From: Borreliella andersonii
Lineage (GTDB): Bacteria; Spirochaetota; Spirochaetia; Borreliales; Borreliaceae
Reading direction: 5' to 3'
Assembly (NCBI RefSeq): GCF_032595875.1
Contig: NZ_CP132457.1
Span: forward strand, 248,001 to 312,000
DNA length: 64,000 nucleotides
Shown here piece after piece: positions 19,477 through 28,891 of the stretch (positions are counted from its first letter, which is position 1; each line of letters begins with the position of its first letter). The notes under the pieces were generated by a model, which searched no databases, was not told the DNA's origin, and saw only the letters and a program-made list of their open reading frames with translations. Both the position numbers and the translations under genes were made by a program.

Positions 19477-20273
19477 ATTTTAAAACAATAATAAACTATC
19501 ATTGAAAGTACAAATAAATATATCGAAAAATAATACAGCTTTTTGTTATTAAGCATTTTAAAAAAGAAATTTATTGAGAAAATACCAACAACAAAAGCAA
19601 TCAATGCTCCTAAGTTTATTTCAAAAAAGTTTAAAACCATAAAAATATTATAAAATTCTTTATGTTTTAATAAAATCGCTCCAAAAACTATTGGAATTAA
19701 AGATAAAAATGAAATTTCAAATGCACTTTTTCTATTAAATCCAATAACTGATGCTGAAAAAATCGTAATTCCTGAACGAGAAATCCCTGGAAACGCACCT
19801 AAGCCTTGCATCAACCCCATAAAAATTCCTGATAACAAAATATTACCTTTAAAATCAATTTTTAAAAAATTAAATTCTAGCATCAAGATTAAAATCCCTG
19901 TTATCATAAAATTAATTAAAACTAAAGGTACTGCAAACATTCTCTCGTATTTTGAAACAAAAGTCCCAACAATTCCGGTAACAATAGTTATTATTAATAT
20001 TAACAGTATTAACCTTAAATTTGTTAAATCGGATTTAACAGTTTTTCTTAAAGAAAATCTAATAAAAGTTAAAAAAAGATCCAAAATCCTTTTACGGTAG
20101 TAAATAATAATCACTAAAACTGTTGCAAGATGTAAATAAATATCAAATATTATTGAGAGCTTTAAATTTATAAAATGCCTAAAAAGCAATAAATGTCCCG
20201 AACTAGATATTGGTAAAAATTCTGTAATGCCTTGAATAATACCCAAAATAACTGCACTTAAAATATTTGTCAT
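19473..20273 (-). CDS. uppP: Undecaprenyl-diphosphate phosphatase (UppP/BacA)
   Basis: 266 aa from ATG at 20273, with GGAG 6 nt upstream; the in-frame TTG at 20285 has no such site. Multi-pass membrane protein with both family motifs: [20 protein letters not shown] near the N-terminus and the Pro-Gly-x-Ser-Arg-Ser-Gly motif in [16 protein letters not shown]. It dephosphorylates undecaprenyl diphosphate to recycle the lipid carrier for peptidoglycan synthesis. It sits between ftsK and the lytic transglycosylase gene, a wall and division setting. Confidence 0.95.
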   Translation of the reverse strand: MTNILSAVILGIIQGITEFLPISSSGHLLLFRHFINLKLSIIFDIYLHLATVLVIIIYYRKRILDLFLTFIRFSLRKTVKSDLTNLRLILLILIITIVTGIVGTFVSKYERMFAVPLVLINFMITGILILMLEFNFLKIDFKGNILLSGIFMGLMQGLGAFPGISRSGITIFSASVIGFNRKSAFEISFLSLIPIVFGAILLKHKEFYNIFMVLNFFEINLGALIAFVVGIFSINFFFKMLNNKKLYYFSIYLFVLSMIVYYCFKI

Positions 20274-20287
20274 TAAATGCTCCAATA

Positions 20288-22459
20288 TTAATTTTTGGGA
20301 AATTCGCCCATAATTTTAACTACTACTGAATCTATTCCCTTCTTTTCATACAAAGCGTCATAAAATACCGAATAAACTAATATTTTTTTAATATAATTTC
20401 TAGTCTGACTAAAAGGAATTGCCTCAATAAAAAGCTCTTTTGACAAATGTCCATAACTTTTTTCCCATTTCCTAACATTACCAATACCCCCATTGTAAGA
20501 TGCAAGAGCCTTATAAAGACTACCAGTTGTGGATATTCTTTTTTTTAAATAATATGTTCCAATTATTACATTATCTTTTGGGATCTTTAAATCATAATTA
20601 AAATACTTAAGTTCCTTAGAAATATCGTTTGCTGTTGATGGCATAACCTGCATAAGACCAACAGCACCGGGTTTTGAAACAGCATTTTTCTCAAAGCTGC
20701 TCTCTGCTTTTATTAAAGAAAATACAACACTGGTTTCAAGCCCTCGCCTTTTAGCCCAATATTCTATCAAAGATCCATACAAATAAGGATAAAGTCTTTT
20801 ATAATCATCCTTCGTTAAAGCAGATTCATCTTGATTTACAAGATAATTAATCACAAGAGTTGCATCATAATAATTTTCACTCTTTAAAAGTTCATCATAT
20901 ACTTTTCGATAAAAATCGAGTGAAAATTTATACCCATTCCTAAAATCCTCAGAAATAAACCCTCTAACATAATCACAAAGATTGAACTTTAAAAACCCTT
21001 CCAAAAAAATCTCATAATCAGATTGCTCATACTTAATATCAGATCTATTTGTAAAAAATTCATCAATATTTTGATCTAATAAGTACCTGCTCATAAATGA
21101 AGAATAAGACCATTTATCATAATTAATAGCAGAATGCAAAAGACTCTTGTATTCTCCGCTTACGTTATTAGATTTAATTAATTTATGATATATAAGCCTT
21201 GCATTAATAAAAGCTAGCTTAGACAAAATAGAATTAGACATAACTTTTTGAGCATTAGAATAAAGCTTATAAAGATTATCATAATCCTCAAGCTGAATTG
21301 ATTCCAAAATATAATCTTCTAAAATCTTAATAAAAGTAGAATTTCTTTTATCGCTCTCAGTATAAAACTTGGCTACACTTTCGGCAAAATAATCCCTTGC
21401 ACTCTTAGTAAAAATTAAATTACTAAAAGCAGTATTAAGCAAATCAAGCCTATTAACCTCATTATTAAGATTTAAATCTTCAAGATATTCTTTTAAAAGA
21501 AGAAGTCCTGAATTATTTTTTTTCCTAAGATTTAGAATACCTAAATAATAATTCTTATATTTGCTCTTTATTTTACTAAAAAATGTTAAAGCATTTGAAA
21601 CTTTGCCAGAACTAATAAAAGCCTTATAAATATCACTTAATACAGTGTTATTGTCATAATAATCATTTAGGCCATTTTTATTTAGCATATTTATTGCACT
21701 ATTAAAATTACCATTTGCCACTTCATACTTAAATCTAACAAGATTTAAAAAATTTGTATCAAAGTACTTAGACTTATTTTCGATAATAAAATAATCATAA
21801 GCTCTTACATGTAAAGAATTTGCAGGTAAATTCTCAAAAAGTTCATTAAAATAAATTTTTGACTCACTTACATTAGAAAGATTAAGATAAAGAGCTGCCT
21901 TTAATAAAATATTTTCATTTTCCTGATAATCAGAAAATTTCATCTTATCAAGCTTATTTAAAAGGCTAAGCGCCTTATCGTTTTTCTTTTGCCAATAAAG
22001 GCTTTTAAAATATCCCAATATAATAAATTTATTATTTTCGTATTTTTTATAAAGCCTCTCTCCAATCAATTCAGATGCAAAATACTCTTTTATTGAGTTA
22101 AAATATTCAATAAGCTTAATTCCAGCAAATTGGGATGCAATACTATCCCCATTAGCTATGGCCTTTTTCATATACTCTACAAATTTCTCTTCAAATCCTA
22201 TTTTTTTAAACAAGTAAGCAATATATATATAAGAACTTGAATCTATATTAAAATGCTTATCAAAATTTTTTTTTGAATAATCAAAGTTCCATAACCAATT
22301 CAAATTATTTAAATCAAACTCTTTTGAATGTGCCTTAATAAAATCATTGCCTGAGATTTCTTTTTTTGCAAAGCAAGAAACTAAGCTTAAAAATAAAAAA
22401 AGAAAAAGAAAATTTCGTAATACACAAAAACTTCTATTAAGCATATTGATCTTTTTCAT
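20288..22459 (-). CDS. Lipoprotein soluble-lytic-transglycosylase (Slt family)
   Basis: 723 aa from ATG at 22459 ([11 protein letters not shown]), chosen because it gives a compact signal peptide ending in the lipobox LVSC; a start at 22444 is also possible, and the longest frame from 22504 is unlikely. About 530 residues of helical, TPR-like repeats precede a C-terminal SLT domain. That domain has the catalytic Glu in [27 protein letters not shown], and [11 protein letters not shown]. It cleaves glycan strands to anhydromuropeptides from an outer or inner membrane anchor. It overlaps the upstream acidic protein gene by 23 nt, suggesting co-production. Confidence 0.87.
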   Translation of the reverse strand: MKKINMLNRSFCVLRNFLFLFLFLSLVSCFAKKEISGNDFIKAHSKEFDLNNLNWLWNFDYSKKNFDKHFNIDSSSYIYIAYLFKKIGFEEKFVEYMKKAIANGDSIASQFAGIKLIEYFNSIKEYFASELIGERLYKKYENNKFIILGYFKSLYWQKKNDKALSLLNKLDKMKFSDYQENENILLKAALYLNLSNVSESKIYFNELFENLPANSLHVRAYDYFIIENKSKYFDTNFLNLVRFKYEVANGNFNSAINMLNKNGLNDYYDNNTVLSDIYKAFISSGKVSNALTFFSKIKSKYKNYYLGILNLRKKNNSGLLLLKEYLEDLNLNNEVNRLDLLNTAFSNLIFTKSARDYFAESVAKFYTESDKRNSTFIKILEDYILESIQLEDYDNLYKLYSNAQKVMSNSILSKLAFINARLIYHKLIKSNNVSGEYKSLLHSAINYDKWSYSSFMSRYLLDQNIDEFFTNRSDIKYEQSDYEIFLEGFLKFNLCDYVRGFISEDFRNGYKFSLDFYRKVYDELLKSENYYDATLVINYLVNQDESALTKDDYKRLYPYLYGSLIEYWAKRRGLETSVVFSLIKAESSFEKNAVSKPGAVGLMQVMPSTANDISKELKYFNYDLKIPKDNVIIGTYYLKKRISTTGSLYKALASYNGGIGNVRKWEKSYGHLSKELFIEAIPFSQTRNYIKKILVYSVFYDALYEKKGIDSVVVKIMGEFPKN

Positions 22460-23450
22460 ACCTATCGATTCTGTTTTTATCATATTCAAAGCAATATGAA
22501 ACAAAATCTCTAGGTTTTAAAATTTTTGAAAAAACTAAAAACAAAGAAAAAAATATCAAAAGAAAAAGAGAAATAAGACTCAAATATAGCATAGGAGAAT
22601 GAACCATTCCCTCACTTGAATTTAATTTAAAATTACTTTTCACTACATCATTCTCAAAATCTTCTCTAAGATCTAGCTCAACATCTTCATCTGAAGTATC
22701 TACTAAATCTTTATCAATATCTGCAATAATGTCTTCAACACTTAAATCATGCAAATCTTCATCTTCTAAAGAAGATTCTTCTAAGTTTTGAAGCTCAAAA
22801 TTATTAAGATTTAAAGATTTCTCGTCAATATATTCAATTTTTTTATCTTTAGAATTAAGCTCTTTAGAATCAACATAGCTATCGCTATCATAATTATCAT
22901 CAAAATCTTCAAAACCTGAATCATTTGTCTCAATTTCTTGATCTTTTTCAGTTTTTAGATCTAAAGAATTAATAGTAGGAATACTTATATCAGAAGCATC
23001 TTTTTTGACAAAATCATCTTTTTCTTCAAAATTTAAATCAAACTCAGAATCTAAACTTTCAACAGACAAATCATCAATGTCACTTTTAAAATCATTTAAA
23101 GAGTCATTCTTATTAGATACTTTAAAATTTTGATTAAAATCTACAAGGCTTAAATCAAACTTCGATTTATCTTGAATCCCATCAGATTCACTATAAACAT
23201 AAAGTATTTCATCCATAACTTTAAAATAAACATTGACACTTAAGCTTTCCTTTTTTAAATTATCCAAGAAAAAAGAACCAACTAAAAAAGAATCTGAAAA
23301 ATCTTCATATTCACTAATATAAAAATTCAATTTAATGCTGGTATCACCTGCAACTTTGCCCAATATTATTCTCTTAACGGAACTATCATCTAAATTTAAA
23401 ACCGAATAATACTCATTATTAGATAATTTTATCGCTAAAAACCCTTTCAA
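22437..23450 (-). CDS. Acidic single-pass membrane protein with Hsp70 SBD-like N-terminus
   Basis: 337 aa; TTG start with AGAGG about 9 nt upstream. Three parts are visible. Residues 1-93 are beta-rich and align by eye with the Hsp70 beta substrate-binding domain (NEYYSVLNL, SFFLDNL, VNVYFKVMDEILYVYSES). Residues 95-280 are extremely Asp/Glu/Ser-rich and probably disordered. A transmembrane segment at about 287-309 (LYLSLISLFLLIFFSLFLVF) is followed by a short charged tail. No signal peptide is present, so the N-terminus is probably cytoplasmic. Function unknown; the overlap with the transglycosylase gene suggests a wall-related or secretion-related role. The domain call is my inference. Confidence 0.75.
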   Translation of the reverse strand: MKGFLAIKLSNNEYYSVLNLDDSSVKRIILGKVAGDTSIKLNFYISEYEDFSDSFLVGSFFLDNLKKESLSVNVYFKVMDEILYVYSESDGIQDKSKFDLSLVDFNQNFKVSNKNDSLNDFKSDIDDLSVESLDSEFDLNFEEKDDFVKKDASDISIPTINSLDLKTEKDQEIETNDSGFEDFDDNYDSDSYVDSKELNSKDKKIEYIDEKSLNLNNFELQNLEESSLEDEDLHDLSVEDIIADIDKDLVDTSDEDVELDLREDFENDVVKSNFKLNSSEGMVHSPMLYLSLISLFLLIFFSLFLVFSKILKPRDFVSYCFEYDKNRIDRYEKDQYA

Positions 23451-23503
23451 AAATCACAACCTCTTTGCTTTGTTAATTTTATCAAAACCAAACTTATACA
23501 CTA

Positions 23504-23535
23504 ATTATAGTTATCATTATTATTATAACTATAAT
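23504..23535. promoter_or_regulatory. Perfect 11-bp inverted repeat holding two divergent -10 boxes
   Basis: ATTATAGTTAT (23504-23514) and ATAACTATAAT (23525-23535) are exact reverse complements separated by 10 bp. Each arm contains TATAAT on its outward strand: 23509-23504 toward the acidic protein gene and 23530-23535 toward the TPR gene. The symmetry could be a divergent promoter pair, an operator, or both. The remaining 212-bp gap is AT-rich with no other structure seen. Confidence 0.45.
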
Positions 23536-23662
23536 ATAATATAAATAATGTGATATTCAACTTACAAATTACTTTTATTCTAAGTAAATAACTTTAACTT
23601 TTATTAAAAGTAACTATGGTGATGCAAATTAATGGAATATTTTTAATTTAGGAGCAATACGA

Positions 23663-25045
23663 GTGTTGTCACTATTTATAGTAATCTCTTCATTGACAGT
23701 ATTTATTTTAGTGTTTTTATTTTTTAAAATAGCATTAAAACTTACAATAGGTAAAACTATGGGGAAAATCAAAAAAGATGACGAGAGAACGCAAAAATTA
23801 ATCGAAAGAGCAATTTCTTTATTAAAAACAAATCCAAACGAAATAAGTGCCCTTGAAACTTTAAATAATTACTACTATAAAAATAAAGACCATGAAAATG
23901 GCATAAAATATGCAAAAAAATTATGCCAATTAATAGAAGATAACCCAATAAACCAAGAAATAAACACATTTAAAGCTTTTTTAAGCTATGGATTTTATAA
24001 TCTTAAAAGAAATTTTAACAGAGAAGCCTTAGAATATTTAAGAAAAGCTTTTATGATAAAAAAAACAGACGAAGATGCAAATTATTATCTTGGTATAGCA
24101 TTCTTAAAAAACGAAATGTATAAAGAAGCTTTATACTATCTTAAAAAAGTCCACAATTTTAATAAAAATAACAAAGATATCTTAAAACACCTGGGAATAA
24201 CTTTATTTAATCTGGAAAGCTACAGACAGGCTGTCATAATATTTAACAATATAAAAAAAACCATACAAGACGACACTGAAGCTCTTTTAGCATATGCTAA
24301 GTCTTTATCAAAAATGAATCAAGATCATCTAGCACTAGAGATTGCTAATAAAATAAAACAAAAAGACGGAATGACTTATGAGGCTTTATTGATTACATCT
24401 GAGATTCATTCAAAAAACAAAGAATTAGAACTATTAGAGCAAAATATTAAAGAAATAATAAAAGTAAAACCTGACTTACCTAAAAAAATTTTCCTTGAAT
24501 TATTTTATAATCTTGGAGAACTTCAAATCTCTGTTGAAAATTATCAAAAAGCTACAGAAGCTTTTACAAAAGTTGAAGAGATTGATCCAAATTATAAAAA
24601 TATTAAAGAAAAATTAGAATTTAGCAAAAGGTTAAACGAAAACATAGCTCTAAGAATATATTTACGCAGTTCAAAAGAAAATTTTGAAAAAATAGCAAAT
24701 GAAATTATTTTAAAACTATATTTAAATAAATTTCAAATAAGAGATTCTAAAATAAACGAAATAACATCACAATTTATTGATATAAACTTTCACTTAGCTA
24801 ACAATCAGTGGGAAGAAAATTTAATAGTGCGCTTTGTAAGAACTGAACAAGATACTTTTGGTGAATTATTCTTAAAAGATTTCATTTCAAAAATAAAAGA
24901 AAATAAAATAAAAGGACTCTGCATTGCTCCATCAAGATTCTCTTTAAAGGCCAAACAAATGATTGAAGGAAGGCTTATTGATCTAGTAGAAGGCAAAAAA
25001 CTAACTCAAATACTTAAAAAAATTAACATATCTAAATACACATGA
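23663..25045 (+). CDS. Membrane-anchored TPR-repeat protein
   Basis: 460 aa; GTG start with AGGAG 8 nt upstream. An N-terminal membrane helix (FIVISSLTVFILVFLFF) is followed by about eight tetratricopeptide repeats spanning residues 45-320. Repeats are recognisable from patterns such as EALEYLRKAFMIKKTDEDANYY and YKEALYYLKKVHNFNKNN (in part). The C-terminal 130 residues are a separate mixed domain that I do not recognise. TPR proteins are scaffolds for protein assemblies; the partner is unknown. It stands alone on the plus strand between a divergent neighbour and a convergent M23 peptidase gene. Confidence 0.78.
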   Translation: MLSLFIVISSLTVFILVFLFFKIALKLTIGKTMGKIKKDDERTQKLIERAISLLKTNPNEISALETLNNYYYKNKDHENGIKYAKKLCQLIEDNPINQEINTFKAFLSYGFYNLKRNFNREALEYLRKAFMIKKTDEDANYYLGIAFLKNEMYKEALYYLKKVHNFNKNNKDILKHLGITLFNLESYRQAVIIFNNIKKTIQDDTEALLAYAKSLSKMNQDHLALEIANKIKQKDGMTYEALLITSEIHSKNKELELLEQNIKEIIKVKPDLPKKIFLELFYNLGELQISVENYQKATEAFTKVEEIDPNYKNIKEKLEFSKRLNENIALRIYLRSSKENFEKIANEIILKLYLNKFQIRDSKINEITSQFIDINFHLANNQWEENLIVRFVRTEQDTFGELFLKDFISKIKENKIKGLCIAPSRFSLKAKQMIEGRLIDLVEGKKLTQILKKINISKYT

Positions 25046-25051
25046 AAAACA

Positions 25052-26308
25052 TTATCTTAAATATTTCATAGGATTTTCAGTTTTTCCATTCTTAAAAATG
25101 GTAAAATGCAGATGATTACCCGTACTATAGCCAGTGCTTCCCATATAACCTATTACTGTTCCCATGGAAACTTTTTTTCCAACCTTAACAGCAAAAGAAT
25201 TCAAATGCGCATATAAAGTTTGAAATCCGTTGCTGTGAGAAATAACAATATATTTTCCATAACCTCCTGCATTAAATCCCACAGTTACAACAATGCCTTC
25301 TCTTGAAGCCTTAATAGGGGTATTAGCTAAATTTGCAATATCTATTCCATTGTGAAAACTAATAACTCCTGTAAACGGATCTGGCCGATAACCATACCCT
25401 GAAGTAATAACGCCCTGCACAGGATAAATAAAAGTTTCTCCCAATACCTCTTTTAAAAAGTCTTTGGGCAATCTTCCTCCAGGAATAAACAATTTTTGCC
25501 CTAAAAATACAACTTCACTATCAAGATTATTAGAATCTAAAATATCAACCTTAGGAACATTATAAGCACTAGCTATAGATGAAATAGAGTCATTTTTTTT
25601 AACAACATAAACAATTCCTTTCATATTAGGAACTTTAATAATTGAATTTGGCTTTATATTTCTTACATCTTTAATTTCATTAAAAGAAATTAAAGTTTCA
25701 CTAGTTATTTGATATCTAGCTGCAACATGTGAAAGCGTTTCTCCAGGCTTAATTTTATGTTCAAATACCTTTAATACAAAATTTTTTTTAAATCCAGGAA
25801 CATTTGCAGAAACATTGGATTCGGGCAAATAACTACTAATTTGAGCTATATCTTGATCGCTATAATATAAAAATGTATCAATAAAATAATCTTTGGGTAA
25901 AGAAAGTCTATTAAAAAAAATATATGAACCATAATAATAATAAAAAATGTTAATATAAAATGTTAATATAAAAATAAAAATTATTGCATTAAGCTTAAAA
26001 GCAAGCTTATAATCGAATTTTACACTAAAAATATCAAAAACTTTCTCTCTTAAACTCTTGTAATAATATTTATATTCATAATGGTTAATATTTTGTATTT
26101 TAAGCTTATAGAAAAATAAAAAAACTTTTTTAAGAAAATTGATTTTTTTTTTAAAAAAATTCTTAAACTTGAAAACTTTTTTTCTTCTTTTGCCAATATT
26201 AGAAATATTTGTAAAATCTTTTAATTCAAAATTAACATTCTTTTTGTTATTGAATAAAAATTTTTTTTTACGTTTTTCTACCCTTTGCTTTTTTTTTGGT
26301 ATAATCAT
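25052..26308 (-). CDS. Two-LysM, M23 peptidoglycan peptidase
   Basis: 418 aa. The first 100 residues are exceptionally Lys/Arg-rich and cytoplasmic, then one membrane helix (NAIIFIFILTFYINIFYYYY). Two LysM modules follow at about residues 185-228 (HKIKPGETLSHVAARYQI) and 233-276 (YVVKKNDSISSIASAYNV), then a C-terminal M23 domain with HNGIDIA and GNHLHFTIF. LysM binds peptidoglycan glycans and M23 cleaves peptides, so this is a wall-tethered endopeptidase. The basic N-terminus of about 100 residues is unusual and could bind nucleic acid or acidic lipid. The start ATG at 26308 has no Shine-Dalgarno sequence. Confidence 0.87.
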   Translation of the reverse strand: MIIPKKKQRVEKRKKKFLFNNKKNVNFELKDFTNISNIGKRRKKVFKFKNFFKKKINFLKKVFLFFYKLKIQNINHYEYKYYYKSLREKVFDIFSVKFDYKLAFKLNAIIFIFILTFYINIFYYYYGSYIFFNRLSLPKDYFIDTFLYYSDQDIAQISSYLPESNVSANVPGFKKNFVLKVFEHKIKPGETLSHVAARYQITSETLISFNEIKDVRNIKPNSIIKVPNMKGIVYVVKKNDSISSIASAYNVPKVDILDSNNLDSEVVFLGQKLFIPGGRLPKDFLKEVLGETFIYPVQGVITSGYGYRPDPFTGVISFHNGIDIANLANTPIKASREGIVVTVGFNAGGYGKYIVISHSNGFQTLYAHLNSFAVKVGKKVSMGTVIGYMGSTGYSTGNHLHFTIFKNGKTENPMKYLR

Positions 26309-26321
26309 AATATGCTATTTC

Positions 26322-26327
26322 ATTATA
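26322..26327 (-). promoter_or_regulatory. Candidate -10 for the LysM-M23 gene, near-leaderless
   Basis: TATAAT on the minus strand at 26327-26322, within TTGTATAATG, lies 13 bp before the start codon at 26308. A transcript from here would carry a leader of only about 7 nt, consistent with the missing ribosome-binding site. No convincing -35 is visible. Confidence 0.35.
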
Positions 26328-26369
26328 CAATAGAAAATTGCATTTGAATGAAAGCATCGTTTAAAAGTT

Positions 26370-26876
26370 ATGAGAATATTTAAAGCTCACAAATACGGAC
26401 TAGTGTCGATTTTAGTCGCTTGCTTATTTTTAATAACCTTAATAAAGTTATTCTTATCATTTTACATAGTAAAAGGAGAATCAATGACTCCAACAATATT
26501 TGACAAAAATTGGATTGTAAATCACAAGTTTGCATATGGAATTAGACTCAACAATCGCCAAAAATACCTTTTATTATGGAAAAACCCCCAAAAAAATGAA
26601 ATGGTACTCATTAAAGATCCTATAACAAACAAAATTGTCATTAAAAAAATTTTTGCAATTCCGGGAGAAAAATTTAAACAAATAGAAAAAAATAAAATAT
26701 GCATACATGATTTAAACTTTAAAATAGATGAAAATATTTTTAAAAAAAATACTAAAAAAATTCCTGAAGACCACTATTTAGTTATAGGAGAAAACAAACA
26801 GATCTCATTAGACTCAAGAGATTATGGATTTATAAAAATTGATAATATATTGGGAAAAATAATTTATTACTTTTAA
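26370..26876 (+). CDS. lepB: Signal peptidase I
   Basis: 168 aa, short for the family. One N-terminal membrane helix (about residues 11-33) is followed by the catalytic Ser38 in GESMTPT and the general-base Lys92 in VIKKIFAIPGE, then the box E-type SRDYGFI. It removes signal peptides from exported proteins on the periplasmic side of the inner membrane. As I recall, Borrelia carries more than one LepB paralogue; this compact one has no large insert. It is transcribed alone, divergent from the LysM-M23 gene and convergent with the Hsp70 gene; no classical terminator is visible in the 27-bp gap after it. Confidence 0.9.
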   Translation: MRIFKAHKYGLVSILVACLFLITLIKLFLSFYIVKGESMTPTIFDKNWIVNHKFAYGIRLNNRQKYLLLWKNPQKNEMVLIKDPITNKIVIKKIFAIPGEKFKQIEKNKICIHDLNFKIDENIFKKNTKKIPEDHYLVIGENKQISLDSRDYGFIKIDNILGKIIYYF

Positions 26877-26903
26877 AAAAAATATCTTTGTTTTTTCTAG
26901 TTT

Positions 26904-28373
26904 TTAATCAACAATGCTTGTAAAAGTATTCGAAAGACTTTCTTTTGCTACATCGTCAGAAGAACTTGTAATTTTTATTTCAATAAAATTAGAAGAATTG
27001 GTCTCTAAATCTTTAGCATTAACACTCAAAATACCACTTTCATTTAAAGTAAAAAGTACCTCTATTTTGGGAATTCCTTTTAAAGCTTTTTGAATATTAC
27101 CAAAGCAAAACCTGCCTATAGAATAATTCAAAGAGGCTTTTTTATATTCACCTTGAAGTATGTGAATCTCAATTTCATCTTGATAATCATTGGTAGTAGT
27201 AAATAGTCTACTCCTAGAAATTGGTAAAGCAGTATTTCTCTCTATTAAAGTAAAAAATTCATTATCCTTTATCTCAAGTCCAAGAGAATAAGGAGTAACA
27301 TCCTTAAACTTGATAACAGGATCATTTTTAGAAAGACTAAAAGCATGAATACCTGCACCAATAGCTACAACCTCATCTTGATTTAAAGCATCTAAAATTG
27401 TAGCAGAAGGAAAAGATTCCTTTAAAACTTTTTCAATCAAAGGAATCCTTGTTGAACCACCAGAAAGTATGATTTTTGAAACACTACTAATATCAACCCC
27501 AGAATCAGCGATACATTCCATAGATAACTGAATAGTTTTGTCAATACATTCACTTATCATTGAATTAAATTCATCCCTTTTAAGATTATAATTTAAATGC
27601 TTACCATCAAGGAAAAGCAAAGTAATGTCAACCTCTTCCATAATAGATAAATTTTTTTTACCCTCTTCGATTCGTTCTCTTAACTGCTCTAGAAGAAAAA
27701 TATCTTCTAGATTAAAATCAGGATATTCATTTTTAAAACTATTTAAAACATGCTTTTCAATTATCTTATTAAAGTCATTACCTCCAAGTCGACTTTGCCC
27801 TTTAACAGAAAGAACAGTATAGGTATCACCTTGTTTTTCCATAAGAGTTACATCAAAAGTTCCACCCCCAAGATCATAAATAAGAAAAATTCCATCAATC
27901 TGTCTTTCAAAGGCATAAGCAATAGCAGCTGCAGTTGGTTCATTAAGTATGGCCTTACAATTCAAACCAGCAAAATTTGCAGCCTCAACAACACATCTTC
28001 TTTGAATCTCGGAAAAATATGCAGGAACTGTTATTACAGCATTTTCAATCTCTTCATCTAAAAATTTTTCAGCGTTCTTTTTAACACTAGAGAGCAAATG
28101 TGCTGAAATATATTCTGCTTTATAAAATTCACCATCTACGTTATAAAAATTATTAGAACCTATATTGGTCTTAAAATCATAAAATGTTTTTTGAGGATTA
28201 ACCAATATTTGATTTTTAGCAGCACTTCCAACAAGAACATCCTTACCTGAAAAAGAAACAATAGAAGGAGTCATTCGTTCACCCATTTCATTTAATATTA
28301 TTTTAGAACTAATATCAAAACACGATGCTACAGTATTTGTGGTTCCAAGATCAATACCTATCCACTTTTTCAT
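26904..28373 (-). CDS. Lid-less Hsp70/DnaK-family chaperone
   Basis: 489 aa against about 630 for DnaK. The actin-like ATPase domain is complete: GIDLGTTNTVASC, AVITVPAYFSEIQRR, NEPTAAAIAYAF, IYDLGGGTFDVTL and LSGGSTRIPLIEKVL. A beta substrate-binding domain follows (VTPYSLGLEI, EIHILQGEY, GILSVNAKD), then the protein stops, so the alpha-helical lid is missing. Excellent ribosome-binding site (GAGGAGGT) before ATG. It is the last gene of the long minus-strand block and overlaps the SwrB-like gene by 23 nt. It is a dedicated paralogue, not the canonical DnaK. Its clients are unknown; the context suggests flagellar or membrane-complex assembly. Confidence 0.88.
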   Translation of the reverse strand: MKKWIGIDLGTTNTVASCFDISSKIILNEMGERMTPSIVSFSGKDVLVGSAAKNQILVNPQKTFYDFKTNIGSNNFYNVDGEFYKAEYISAHLLSSVKKNAEKFLDEEIENAVITVPAYFSEIQRRCVVEAANFAGLNCKAILNEPTAAAIAYAFERQIDGIFLIYDLGGGTFDVTLMEKQGDTYTVLSVKGQSRLGGNDFNKIIEKHVLNSFKNEYPDFNLEDIFLLEQLRERIEEGKKNLSIMEEVDITLLFLDGKHLNYNLKRDEFNSMISECIDKTIQLSMECIADSGVDISSVSKIILSGGSTRIPLIEKVLKESFPSATILDALNQDEVVAIGAGIHAFSLSKNDPVIKFKDVTPYSLGLEIKDNEFFTLIERNTALPISRSRLFTTTNDYQDEIEIHILQGEYKKASLNYSIGRFCFGNIQKALKGIPKIEVLFTLNESGILSVNAKDLETNSSNFIEIKITSSSDDVAKESLSNTFTSIVD

Positions 28374-28872
28374 GAATACCTCCTCTATGTATTGAAATAA
28401 TTAGCTCAACCTCACCCAGATCCAACTTAAACTTTTTAGCAATAGCTTCAAAAGACATACCTTGTTCATGAAGTAAAATAATCTGATTGCGAACATTATA
28501 ACTTTCTTTTATTATATTTTTTTCAATAGTAGGCATAGAATAATCCAAATTACTTTTATAAATTCCATCATTTTTCGATCCAAAATTAGAAGGACTACTG
28601 CCAGGAATAGAACTGTTGTTAAACCCTAACAACCTCTGATCAAGAATTTCAATTCTCTCATCAACCTCTTTAATGATTCTATTTAAACTTTCAATTTTTA
28701 TTTCAATAATATTGATATTTCTATCCGTAGCCTGATTAATTTCAATAATTGTTTTATCTACCTCGCTTTTGAATTTTCTAAGTATGCTATTAGATTTTAT
28801 TTTCAAATTAACATACACATGAAAATATATAAAAATAAATATAATTAAAATAAGATGAAAAACAATAAACAT
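28351..28872 (-). CDS. SwrB/DUF6115-like membrane coiled-coil protein
   Basis: 173 aa. One N-terminal membrane helix (FIVFHLILIIFIFIYFHVYV), a coiled coil at about residues 35-90 (NIIEIKIESLNRIIKEV), a Ser/Gly-rich linker, and a C-terminal helix-turn-helix-like motif (LHEQGMSFEAIAKKFKL followed by LGEVELIISI). This layout is what I recall for DUF6115 and SwrB, which in Bacillus sits downstream of flhF-flhG and helps basal-body maturation. Ribosome-binding site AGGG 6 nt upstream. It overlaps the Hsp70 gene by 23 nt. The family call rests on architecture and position rather than a search. Confidence 0.6.
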   Translation of the reverse strand: MFIVFHLILIIFIFIYFHVYVNLKIKSNSILRKFKSEVDKTIIEINQATDRNINIIEIKIESLNRIIKEVDERIEILDQRLLGFNNSSIPGSSPSNFGSKNDGIYKSNLDYSMPTIEKNIIKESYNVRNQIILLHEQGMSFEAIAKKFKLDLGEVELIISIHRGGIHEKVDRY

Positions 28873-28891
28873 ATAAAAACCCTAAAACACT

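Noticed and set aside
26877..26903. Hairpin terminator between lepB and the Hsp70 gene
   Set aside because: The 27-bp gap has T-rich runs but no inverted repeat.
27625..28061. Plus-strand frames opposite the Hsp70 gene
   Set aside because: Antisense to invariant ATPase motifs; composition is that of a reverse-frame shadow.
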